Below, one piece after another: positions 1 to 11,312 of a stretch of DNA of 64,000 nucleotides. Within the stretch, counting starts at the first letter, position 1, and each line of letters starts with the position of its first letter. The position numbers were made by a program, and so were the translations under genes. The notes under the pieces are model-generated. The model saw only the letters and a list, made by a program, of their open reading frames with translations. It did no database searches and had not been told where the DNA came from. This DNA is from Paragordius varius (Eukaryota; Nematomorpha), in NCBI GenBank assembly GCA_964247055.1, contig OZ176050.1:14632001-14696000 (forward strand). The letters are read 5' to 3'.

Positions 1-65
1 TACGTGCACGATTTTTCTAGAAGGGGGGAGAAAAGGCGCAAATGCGCACATTAATTTGATTGGGC

Positions 66-100
66 AGAGAGGGAATGCACGTGTTCCCTCTCTATATAAA
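66..100 (+). promoter_or_regulatory. Promoter-like palindrome with E-box and TATA box
   Basis: A perfect 10-bp inverted repeat (agagagggaa at 66-75, ttccctctct at 84-93) encloses an 8-base loop that contains CACGTG, the canonical E-box. It is followed at once by tatataaa (93-100). A dyad with an E-box touching a TATA-like sequence is a plausible core promoter for the leader exons just downstream. It lies outside the repeated part of the array, so only the first copy of the tandem gene has it. The promoter role is inferred. Confidence 0.4.
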
Positions 101-124
101 CCCAAAAAATAAATACATATTTTA

Positions 125-387
125 TTTTTAATTTTTTTTTGGAATTTACATTTCGTGCATAGATTGTTTTCCAATTCTCTTCCTATATCTTTTGTCCCGA
201 CTATGCAATGTATTGCTCTATTCATGGATATTTCATAACACATTTAAGGTAAAAATTTTATTTTAATTTATAGATTAATTAACCCTTAAACCAATAGACT
301 CTTATGACAATGAATACTGAAAACAAGGAGAGATTGTGCAACAACTGGAATGCCAAATCAAACTATAACATTTTAGCCTAATTATTG
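125..387 (+). other. Putative 5' leader exons of the array gene
   Basis: Two or three exon-like pieces precede the first unit. The first ends at 248 before gtaaaaat. A 25-nt GT-AG intron (249-273) follows, then a piece from 274 to 387 ending before gtaagttg, the best donor in this stretch. Inside it, 336-376 also has intron form (gtgcaac to ttttag). Read unspliced, ATG at 304 opens a 25-codon frame ending before the donor (an upstream ORF). With 336-376 removed, the frame runs into the next exon at 5205 but stops there. I favour a 5' UTR with an upstream ORF. The transcription start is unknown. Confidence 0.3.
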
Positions 388-1720
388 GTAAGTTGCGCAT
401 GTTTTTTATATGATTTTTAGATTGTTAAATTTGTCTTAAAATATTGTGTCGGAATTAAGATTAAATTTTAAAGTTAATGTTTTTTAATCTTTTCTTGCTT
501 TTGCCCGATATTTTTTCTTTTACTTGTAAATTTTAAACAATATCTAGAATTTAATTTTAGTTTGTTTATTGGAATAAATGGCTAATTATTGTTGGAAATT
601 TTTAAAATTTTTTTATTTTTGGATTGCAAAGATTATCGTATTACTATTTATATTGAGTCCTATACTTTTTTATGTTAAATTTTAATAAAAACGTTGCAAA
701 TATTATCAATTCTCACTGCAATTATTCTAATAAATGTCTATTTATTTTTAATTATATATTGCTAACAAGGTATGAATTGGCTTGAACTTGTAAAATACAG
801 AAACGTGGGTTTTTATATTTATATAGCCAATTTCACTCATTACTTGTAAATTCTAACAAATGTTAATTAAAATAAAATTAAAACTCTTAATATTTTTGAT
901 TTACTAAAAGTTTCTAGTGTTGCTTAAATAAAAGTTTAAAATAAATTATTTTTTAGAGTGAGTAGCAGAAGGAAGTTAACATAAAGTGTATTAAATTTAC
1001 ATTTAAAATTCTAGAAATGATCTAAATCTTAAAAACACTGATAATTGTGAGAAGAAACAGCAATTTTTTCTGATTATCCTAAATCTTTTCAAGTTGTTAA
1101 TCATGATAGTATTCAAAGGTGTTTAAAAATTTCTAAAAACTTCTTAATTTATACAATAAAAAAGCGGCATTAAAAAACACATACTTGTTAATGTTTTTTA
1201 AAATAGCGCTAATGTTTCTTATGATAAATACAAAAAGCCGTGAATTTCTTTTCTAAAAAAGCAGTATACCTTAAACTTTTAACCCAAACTTATCCCTAAA
1301 ATTTTGGTAGTCTACATAATTATTAAATAAATCTAAAAAAACTTAAAATTTTACTCAAAAATAGCGCTAAAATTTCTCAAATTCCTAAATAATAAAACAC
1401 CATTATAAAGTTGTTTAAAACTTATTCCTAAAATAGACGTAAATTTCCTAAAGTTATTTTAACATGCTAAAACTTATAAAAGTGCTAAATTTTCTTAAAT
1501 TCTAAAAAAGCTAATTACTTAATTTTTTTTTAAAATGGTCAAAATTCTCTAATATATTTTAAAAAGACTAAAATTACTTTTAAAAAAGCATTAATATGTA
1601 TAAAAACATTTTTCTAAAACTAATAGTTTTTTAAAATTCTCCAAAAAAACTAAAATTCTTATTTTCAAATTATTTTAAGAAAAGCATATACCGCTAATTT
1701 TTTTAAAAAAATCCCTATAT
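388..1720. other. AT-rich single-copy stretch left of the array
   Basis: Probably the start of the long first intron of the array gene. It consists of A/T runs with scattered ctaaaa words that grade into the minisatellite further right. No open frame, hairpin or transposon end was recognised. It is absent from units 2-4, so the duplicated segment begins after it. Confidence 0.5.
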
Positions 1721-2432
1721 TTCTAGATAATTTTTTTTATTTCTAAAAAACAGACAATAAAATTCTCTAAATAAGTCAATTTTCTCTAATCCTAAAAATT
1801 TTCAAATAGGTTAATTTTTTCAAATAAAAAAGCGCTAAAGCTCTCTAAAAACTGCTAAAATTGTCTGAAAATGTCTTTTTTTAAATTTAAGAAAGGTGGT
1901 TAATTCTATGATAATGGTTTTTTAATTCTTAACACCCCTAATTTTTAAACGCTACAAACAAATTACTAAAATACTAAAATTTTAATGAAATTCTGCATAA
2001 AAGCTATTTTTTAAACTTAATATAATATCTCCAAAAACCTTGAAAATTAAAAGCGTTGAAATTATCTAAAATCGTATTTTTAAATATAAACCACTAGAAT
2101 TTACTAAAAGCCGCTAAATTTTATTAAAAAACCGCTGATATATATGCGAAAAAAAATACATTTTTTAATTTTAAGACAGATAAATTATAATCCTAATTTT
2201 TAACCAATAATCTTAATTAACAATAAAATCTTTTCAAAAAACGCTAAATTCTTTTAAAAAACTCCTAAATCATTTATAGAACCGACAAAAATTAAAAGTT
2301 TTTCTTAAAATAGGTAATTAATAAAGGCCTTAAATTATATTCCTAAATATCAAATAACCGCTATTTAAAAAACTACTAACCTTTATTCTATTAAATACTA
2401 TTTTGAAACTGCAAGAATTTTTTTGTAACCAC

Positions 2433-5110
2433 AAAAACTCTTTTAATACTGCAAAAATTCTTTTAAAACTCCTAAAATTCTTTTAAAACTCTTAAAATTC
2501 TTTTAAAACTCCTAAAATTCTTTTAAAACTCTTAAAACTGCTAAAATTCTTTTAAAACTGCTAAAATTTTCTTAAAACCGCTAAAATTTTCTTAAAACTG
2601 CTAAAAATCTCTTAAAACTGCTTAAAAGTTTTCTAAATCCTAAAATTCTTTTAAAACTCTTAAAATTCTTTTAAAACTCCTAAAATTCTGTTAAAACTCC
2701 TAAAATTCTTTTAAAACTTCTAAAATTCTTTTAAAACTCTTAAAATTCTTTTAAAACTCCTAAAATTCTGTTAAAACTCCTAAAATTCTTTTAAAACTCT
2801 TAAAACTGCTAAAATTCTTTTAAAACTGCTAAAATTTTCTTAAAACCGCTAAAATTTTCTTAAAACTGCTAAAAATCTCTTAAAACTGCTAAAAAGTTTT
2901 TTAAATCCTAAAATTCTTTTAAAACTCTTAAAAATCTTTTAAAACTCCTAAAATTCTGTTAAAACTCCTAAAATTCTTTTAAAAAACTGCTAAAACTCTT
3001 GTAAAACCTCCAAAACTCTTTTAAACCCGCTAAAACTCTTTAAAAACTCCTAATTTTTTTAAAACCGCTAAAACTCTTGTAAAACCGAAAAACTGTTTTA
3101 AAAATTTTTTTTAAACAGCTAACTCTTTTTAAACCGCTAATTTTTTTTAAAACCGCAAAACTATTTTAAAAAATCGCTTAAAACTGCTAAAAATTTTGTG
3201 AAACCGCCAAAACTAATTGAAAATCGTTAAAACTCTTTTAAAACCGCTAAAATCTTTTAAAAACCGCAAAACTATTATATAAAATCGCTTCTGCCAAAAC
3301 CTCTTTAAACCGCAAAAACTCTTTTAAAACTACTAAAATACTTGTAAAACTCTTAAAATTCTTTTAAAACTCCTAAAATTCTGTTAAAACTCCTAAAATT
3401 CTTTTAAAACTCTTAAAACTGCTAAAACTCTTTTAAAACTGCTAAAATTTTCTTAAAACTGCTAAAATTTTCTTAAAACTGCTAAAATTTTCTTAAAACT
3501 GCTAAAAAGTTTTCAAATCCTAAAATTCTTTTAAAACTCCTTAAATTCTGTTAAAACTCCTAAAATTCTTTTAAAACTCTTAAAACTGCTAAAATTCTTT
3601 TAAAACTGCTAAAATTTTCTTAAAACTGCTAAAATTTTCTTAAAACTGCTAAAAATCTCTTAAAACTGCTAAAAAGTTTTTAAATCCTAAAATTCTTTTA
3701 AAACTCTTAAAATTCTGTTAAAACTCCTAAAATTCTTTTAAAACTCCTAAAATTCTTTTAAAACTTCTAAAATTCTGTTAAAACTCCTAAAATTTTTTTA
3801 AAACTCTTAAAACTGCTAAAATTCTTTTAAAACTGCTAAAATTTTCTTAAAACTGCTAAAATTTTCTTAAAACTGCTAAAAATCTCTTAAAACTGCTAAA
3901 AAGTTTTTAAATCCTAAAATTCTTTTAAAACTCTTAAAATTCTTTTAAAACTCCTAAAATTCTGTTAAAACTCCTAAAAATTTTTTAAAACTCTTAAAAC
4001 TGCTAAAATTCTTTTAAAACTGCTAAAATTTTCTTAAAACTGCTAAAAATCTCTTAAAACTGCTAAAAAGTTTTTTAAATCCTAAAATTCTTTTAAAACT
4101 CTTAAAAATCTTTTAAAACTCCTAAAATTCTTTTAAAACTCCTAAAATTCTTTTAAAAAACTGCTAAAACTCTTGTAAAACCTCCAAAACTCTTTTAAAA
4201 CCTCCAAAACTCTTTTAAACCCGCTAAAACTCTTTTAAAACTCCTATTTTTTTTTAAAACCGCTAAAACTCTTGTAAAACCAAAAACTGTTTTAAAAATT
4301 TTTTTTAAACAGCTAACTCTTTTTAAACCGCTAATTTTTTTTAAAACCGCAAAACTATTTTAAAAAATCGCTTAAAACTGCTAAAAATTTTGTGAAACCG
4401 CCAAAACTAATTGAAAATCGTTAAAACTCTTTTAAAACCGCTAAAATCTTTTAAAAACCGCAAAACTATTATATAAAATCGCTTCTGCCAAAACCTCTTT
4501 AAACCGCAAAAACTCTTTTAAAACTACTAAAATACTTGTAAAACTGCTAAAATTCTTTTAAAACCGCAAAAACTCTTTCAAAACTACTAAAATTCTTTTA
4601 AAACTACTAAAATTATTTTAAAACTCCTAAAATTATTTTAAAACCGCTAAAAAAATCTTTTAAAACCGCTAAAAACCCTTCGAAAACCGCTAAAATCCTT
4701 TAAAACCCGCAATTTTTTTTCAAAAACCGCAAAAATACTATGCTAAAAACTCTTTTAAAACCGCTAAAATTCTTTTAAAACTGCTAAAATTCTTTTAAAA
4801 CCGCTAAAACTTTTAAAACCGCTAAAAATCTTTCACAAACCGCAAAAATACTATGCTAAAAACTCTTCTAAAACCGCTAAAATTCTTTTAAAACTGCTTA
4901 AATTCTTTTAAAACCGCTAAAACTCTTAAAACCGCTAAAACTCTTAAAACCGCTAAAAATCTTTCAAAAACCGCAAAAATACTCTGCTAAAAACGCCTTT
5001 AAAACCGTTATTCTTTTGGAACCAGCAAAAACTATTTTGAAACTGCTAATTCTTGTAAAACTGCTAAAATTAAACCGCTAAAAACCTCTTTTAAAACCGC
5101 TAAAAATTGA
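2433..5110. repeat. M1 minisatellite, unit 1
   Basis: Tandem 19-20 bp repeats with consensus near taaaattcttttaaaactc and variants ending in cct, ctt, gct or ccg. Variants alternate in a regular order, so larger blocks of roughly 170 bp or more recur as higher-order repeats. The plus strand is nearly free of G apart from the gct/ccg variants, giving strong C over G skew. The block fills the 3' end of the intron before the first coding exon at 5205. Confidence 0.9.
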
Positions 5111-5205
5111 AAAATTCTCACTTAATGCTTTTTAATTTACATTATTTATAAATGCTGTTTTTTTAACATTTTATTTTAAGAGATTTTTTCATTTTTTAAT
5201 TTAGA

Positions 5206-8200
5206 ATGTTTGATTGCCTCAGTCATTTGCGCAAAAACCGAGGAAGAAAATTGAATATTTCGGAATTGGTAATTAATATTTTATTTTATTAATCAGTGTT
5301 AAGTAAAATTTAAGTGTCTTATATTAATGTTGTTTTGCTATTTTTATCAATCAGTTATTTTTCAGTTGTTTTATTAATTTTTTCTTAGTTTTTTTTAACA
5401 GTTGTATTTTTCAGACAGTTACTTTATAATCAGTTGTTTTTATAATCAGTTTATTAGTTATTGTAGTTAATCATTTTTTATTCATCATTTGTTTTAAATC
5501 TTTATTAAATCAGTTGTTTTTATTAATAAGTTTTTATTTATCAAATGTTATAATTTTACAGTTTTTTTTAACCAGATGTTTTTAATAATCATTTCCAACC
5601 AGCTGTTTTTATAAATCATTTTATTTTATTCATCTTGTCAAATCAGTTGTTTTTATTAATAATTTGTTTTTATTAAAAAATTTTTATTAATAATTTGTTT
5701 TTATTAATCACTTGTTTTAATTAAGCTGTATTTGTTTTTTATAATCGCTTGTTTTTAATAATCAGTTAAATAATCCCTTGTTTTAAGTAACCAGTTATTT
5801 TAAATAATCAATTGTTTAAATAATCATTTGTTTAAATAATGTTTTTATTAATCAGTTGTTTCACATAATTAACTGTTTTGAGTTGTTTTTGTCCATCAGT
5901 TGTTTAATTTATCAGTTGTTTTAATTAATCAGTTGTTATTGTTATTAACCTATTTTAATTGGTCAGTTGTTTTAATTGGTCAGTTGTTTTAATTGGTCAG
6001 TTGTTTTAATTAATCAGTTGTTTTACAATAATTTGTTGTTTATATCAGCTGTTTTTATGAATCATTTGTTTTATAAATATATGTTTTTATAATCAGATGT
6101 TTTTAATAATCAGTTGTTTTTATTAGTAATTTTTAATAATCTTATTAAAATATGTTGTTTTTATTCAGCTGTGTTCATAAATCATTTGTTTTTATAATCA
6201 GTCGTTAATAATCAGTTAAATATCAGCTGTTTTTATTAAAAAAATTTGCTCACCCTTTCAAATCAGCTGTTTTATTAATCATTTGTTTTTTTTCCATCTT
6301 TTCCAATCAACTGTCTTTTCCAATTATTTGTTTTTATTAATCATTTGTTATTTAATCATTGTTTTATTAATTTATATACACTTGTAATTAATAATCATTT
6401 GAGCAGCTGTTTATTAAAGTAGCTGTTTGAATCAGTTTTTTTTAATTATTGTTACTAAGTTGTTTTGAATTATTAGTTGTTAATTTTTTTTATAATAATC
6501 AGTTTATTAATTAATTGCTTTTATTAATTATTTTGTTTCGATAAATTAATTATTTTTTAATCACTTCTTTTATTATTACTTATATACTGTTGTTTTTATA
6601 AATCATTTGTTAAATCAGCTGTTTTAAGTTGGTTTTCTTAATCAGTTCTTTAAATTTTTTTATATTAATCAGCTGTTTATTAATAATATGTGTTATAATT
6701 TATATACAGTCATTTTTTATATTCATTTGATAAATCAGCTGTTTTTAATACCACTGTTTTATAAGTTATAAACTTATGATTGATAAATATTGTATTGAAA
6801 ATGTATATGGTTTGAAACATATAGTTTCTTAATACAATTAAATTAAGCAATTTAATATATCATTAGATTTAATAAAAAAAACAGGTGATTATTTATAAAT
6901 GGTTTCACAAAAATTGAACGCAAAATGTTAAAAAATTGTTGTTTTTATTAATTATAGTAAATTTCTAAAGGCAATTAATTGATTGGTCTTTTAAGAGTTG
7001 ATTGAATGTTTAATGAGAGAATTTGTATATTTTTATTGGCGTTTTTTTCAGAAAACTACCTTATTTATCAATATGATGTAACAAAACTCAAACTTATCAA
7101 ATATATTTATTCCATAATTTTTAGAACATTTGCCTTAATTTGCCCAAAACTGAAACGAATCGTAAAGTTAATCCAAATATGGTAATTATTTTTACTATTT
7201 TAAAACAATTATTTTCTTAATGTTTTGTAGTTAGATGTTTTTAATTTTTTTTTACAAAGAGTGGATTAAATATATATATATATAGAAACCGCAAAAGTCA
7301 GCTGATATTTATAGATTACTGTTTTACTTTATGTTTTACACTAAATAAAATAAATCGTATACTTTTTTTGAAAAAATTCATTGTTTTTTAAAAAACTGCC
7401 CATTAAATTATGAATTAAACCGCCAGCTTTCTCTTTAAATCAGCTGATAATACAAGGCCCGTTATTTAAGACAAACAAATATTAAAAACGTTTAAAATAT
7501 ATATTTTATATTAACCAACGTTTTCACTATAATATACATTTTTATAATATCCGATTTGTAATATTTCTTTCTGAAATTTACGATTATTTTTAGATATAAA
7601 AGATTTTCTAAATATATATTCTTGTTTTAAGTTTTAGTTTTATAATTTTTTCCATATTCTTTTTAGAATGAGTTGGGCTTAACCACTCTGTGTGTCAACT
7701 AAATCTGAAATATTTGGCTTAGATTTATCTGGAACAAATGGTATAAATTTCTTAATTATATAACCGCTTATTTTATTAAACTATAATAAATTTTGACTCA
7801 CCTTATTACAAATAATACAAGGTGTTTATGAAAACGCCTTAAACAACAACTTGGGTTTTATTTAGGACCTCAAAAATTAAATTTTTTACGATTGCTATTC
7901 TAATTTTTATTCAACGATTGATTAACAAACCCCAAATATTTTTATGAAATTTGTTTTTTACATATACCAATTATGATTGATATTTAATAATTCTATTTTT
8001 TCCACCGATATATTCTTTAAATTTTTTTCATATAGTTGTGTATTTATTTTATTACTTTAATATTTTCTTTTTCGTAACATGAGGTTTGAATTGCCTTATT
8101 ATCTAACACTATAAATAATTTGTTATAGGTTAGCACTAATGAAAATTAAGTATTTTTGGTGTCGTTACGAACTTTCAAACAAATAATTATTTAATATTCA

Positions 8201-8371
8201 TTTATTAATATCAAACTACCTGGTTCTAATATAATAATTGACTTTTGTTTACAAATTAAAACAGTTAAATATTTTGTTTTTTTCATTTTAGTTAAAGAAC
8301 ACCCCCTATTTTCTTTAAAAATTCGTCACCTGTGGTTAAAAGATATTGTACTTTCAATTTTTCGATTTTGA
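5206..8371 (+). CDS. Small spliced gene, array copy 1 (80 aa, unrecognised, LRR-like spacing)
   Basis: Five exons: 5205-5268 (ATG at 5206), 7125-7181, 7667-7691, 7723-7740 and 8292-8371 (TGA at its end). All four introns (1856, 485, 31 and 551 nt) are GT-AG, and phases agree at every joint (0, 0, 1, 1), leaving one open frame of 80 codons. The product starts MFDCLSHLRK and is basic up to about residue 15. Stretches such as LGLTTLYLSGTN and LKIRHLWLKD have leucine-rich-repeat spacing, but the protein is too short for a full solenoid. No family is recognised. M1 lies upstream and M2 fills the first coding intron. A start in the leader exons is possible but gives a shorter frame. Phase agreement is the main support; expression is not shown. 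Confidence 0.45.
5285..6765. repeat. M2 minisatellite, unit 1
   Basis: Degenerate repeats of about 14-20 bp with core aatcagttgtttttatt and variants atcagctg, atcatttg and taatttg. The plus strand is T-rich with more G than C, the opposite skew to M1. The palindrome CAGCTG occurs many times. The block lies wholly within the first coding intron (5269-7124). Confidence 0.85.
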
Positions 8372-8439
8372 TTCCCATAAATCCCTATCATAGATCGGGT
8401 TACTAGAAATAATCATTTTAGCAGTATAAGGTTAAATAA

Positions 8440-9400
8440 CTTTTAGAGCTTTCGAGTTTGTGGGTTAGGGTTAGGTTGAGGGATTGGAGTTGGTTCATTT
8501 TCTTACGAGACCCATGCATTTTAATTTTATCCTTAAATTCTTTGTCTCTGAATTATTTAGATTCTGATTTACTTAAGGAAGGATATTCTTTTAATTTTCG
8601 TAATTCTGTTTTTTTTGTTTAATTTTACACTATTTTAGCAAAAGAGTTAACATTATCTGAATTTTGTCTTTAATTCGTAAAGTACATATAATATTTTAAC
8701 ATTTGTATGCTTAATTTAATATTTTTTAGTGGTTTTAATTACAAGGATATATTGTTTTTTGGATAAAATTTTTCAGATAATTTTGATGATTGAAAAATTT
8801 TTTCATAAACATCTTTGTGTGATTTTTTGTTTGATTTGCTTTAAAAGTTAGTAGTTCTCGATCTTGAAAAATTTTAAAATTTTTCTAATAGCAAAGTTTC
8901 ATTGACTATCTGTAAAAATATTATATCTGTTTGACAAATTTTTCATGTTTAAAAACGGAACAATATTTTCCTTCCCACATTTATGTATATTTGCTTTTTA
9001 ATGGTTAAGATTTGGTAGTATTAGCAATACATTTACAGTGTAAGGTTAAATAACTTTAAGGGCTTCGAGTTTGTGGACTAGGGTTAGGGATTAGAGTTGG
9101 TTCATTATCTTAAAGAAGTCCGCGCATTTCGATTTATTCATAAAACCTTCTTTGTCTCTAATTTTTTGAATTTCCTTATCGTTAACAATTGATTTTGAAT
9201 TAAGGACATGGCATTTCAGGCATCGATAGATCCTGTGAATAAATTCCTAATTTGGTTGTAACCCCTATTTTAATTGATTGTAAATATTCGCTTTCCCGAA
9301 ATAAGGCTTATTTTAATACAGTTTTTTATATATTTATTTGCGATTGAAAAGTTTTGGAGTTTGTGGTTTAGGTTAGGGATTAATGCATTATATTAAAAAA
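8440..9400 (+). repeat. Three TTAGGG-like motif copies in the unit 3' flank
   Basis: The text gagtttgtggnntagggttaggga, followed by ttggagttggttcatt, occurs near 8451 and 9065, with a shorter form near 9355. Each holds two to three degenerate TTAGGG repeats. The shared flanks show these are diverged copies of one short sequence, not separate telomere seeds. All array units keep them. They lie 80 to 1000 bases beyond the stop codon of the small gene, so they may sit in its 3' UTR or flank. Confidence 0.6.
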
Positions 9401-10331
9401 ACCGTTTTATATTTTAATTAAATTTACATTTTTTTCGGAAAGTAAGTTCAAGACGTGCCTAAAATTGTAAATATAGAACTGTATATTTCGCTACAAAATC
9501 GTCCACATCTAAAAGAATATTTTAATGTAAAAATTATTCATTTTTTAGTATTTCTTTGATCCTGTGTATTTGTATGCTCGATTTAACAACCGTTTTTAGA
9601 TAATTGATATCAGGCTTTCTGTAAATAAATAATATTCAAGTGAAAAAAAATTTTTTTATTTCATTTCAAATTAAATGCCCACTCTTATTTATTTGATATA
9701 TTTTGTTATTTTTTCTCTGTTCCATCCGACAAATATCTTTTATGAACTTTTGTTTGATATTTGAAAACGGTTAAATATAAAAACTTTGGCAAATATATGT
9801 TATCTAATTAAAAAATATCTATAAAATTGCTTTTAAATGGTTTAATTGCAAGTTTATTTAGAGAACTGGTGCCTCGATTAAGCCTAAGACTCGCGCATTT
9901 TTTTAAATTTTTATATTATATTGTAAATTTAAGGTTTTAACTATGCAACTTAATAATTTTTTAAAACTACAATTTGGCCTAAACAAGCAAAAAACTGTAG
10001 ATTTCTTTAACACTTCTAATATTTTAATATAATCGCTGTTCCCCACAAAATGCAAAACTTATTACAAAAAGTAAAAGTACCACATTTGTCTTTAGTATTT
10101 AATTTTAATTTAAATCTATTAATATTTTATAGATTCTTTAAATACTGCCAAATTGCAATCAAAACATTAGCTCAAAAACGATATTGAAATTAACAAACTA
10201 AACAAGAGTGAAAGATGAATGACGAAACATAGACATAACAGCAAAATGATAACCAGACAACAATGAATATCAAAGAAAATGAATATTTTATATAATAACT
10301 TCAATAAATATAATGTTGCATTTATTATGAT
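9400..10331. other. Unit 3' flank without recognised genes
   Basis: AT-rich sequence conserved between units (with small indels) up to the shared end motif ttgcatttattatgat. No exon chain in phase and no transposon ends were found. Its conservation reflects recent duplication, not necessarily function. Confidence 0.5.
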
Positions 10332-10557
10332 GCAAAAACCGAGGAAGAAAATTGAATATTTCGGAATTGGTAATTAATATTTTATTTTATTAATCAGTGA
10401 AGTAAAATCTAAGTGTTATATTTTGTTTTGCTATTTTTTATCAATCAGTTATTTTTCAGTTGTTTTATTAATTATTTTTTCTTAGTTTTTTATTAACAGT
10501 TGTATTTTTCAGACAGTTACTTTATGATCAGTTGTTTTTATAATCAGTTTATTAGTT
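10332..10557 (+). repeat. Chimeric junction insert, unit 1/2
   Basis: A 226-bp piece matches the end of exon 1 plus the first part of M2 (13500-13735 in unit 2), with a few small deletions. It sits between the unit end (tattatgat) and the unit start (ttctagataa, matching 1721). It carries the last half of exon 1 and its donor as a non-functional duplicate. The joins share only one or two bases. Equivalent inserts are at 18656 and 26931. Confidence 0.85.
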
Positions 10558-11312
10558 TTCTAGATAATTTTTTTTATTTCTAAAAAACAGACAATAAAAT
10601 TCTCAAAATAAGTCAATTTTCTCTAATCCTAAAAATTTTCAAATAGGTTAATTTTTTCAAATAAAAAAGCGCTAAAGCTCTCTAAAAACTGCTAAAATTG
10701 TCTGAAAATGTCTGAAAATGTCTTTTTTTAAATTTAAGATAGGTGGTTAATTCTATGATAATGGTTTTTTAATTCTTAACACCCCTAAAAATCTTTAAAG
10801 TTTTTTAAACGCTACAAACAAATTACTAAAATACTAAAATTTTAATGAAATTCTGCATAAAAGCTATTTTTTAAACTTAATATAATATCTCCAAAAACCT
10901 TGAAAATTAAAAGCGTTGAAATTATCTAAAATCGTATTTTTAAATATAAACCACTAGAATTTACTAAAAGCCGCTAAATTTTATTAAAAAACCGCTGATA
11001 TATATGCGAAAAAAAATTCATTTTTTAATTTTAAGACAGATAAATTATAATCCTAATTTTTAACCAATAATCTTAATTAACAATAAAATCTTTTCAAAAA
11101 ACGCTAAATTCTTTTAAAAAACTCCTAAATCATTTATAGAACCGACAAAAATTAAAAGTTTTTTTTAAAATAGGTAATTAATAAAGGCCTTAAATTATAT
11201 TCCTAAATATCAAATAACCGCTATTTAAAAAACTACTAACCTTTATTCTATTAAAAACTATTTTGAAACTGCAAGAATTTTTTTGTAACCACAAAAACTC
11301 TTTTAATACTGC

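Larger units (their letters stand above)
1721..10331 (+). repeat. Array unit 1 (founder-like copy)
   Basis: The longest unit and the only one joined to single-copy upstream sequence, promoter and leader exons. Its M1 block is the longest of the four. It lacks the 226-bp chimeric insert at its left edge and a 17-nt stretch in the second coding exon that units 2-4 have. Confidence 0.85.

Noticed and set aside
2433-5110. Regular short repeats as a CRISPR array
   Set aside because: There are no unique spacers; the repeats are contiguous, degenerate, and in a eukaryotic intron.
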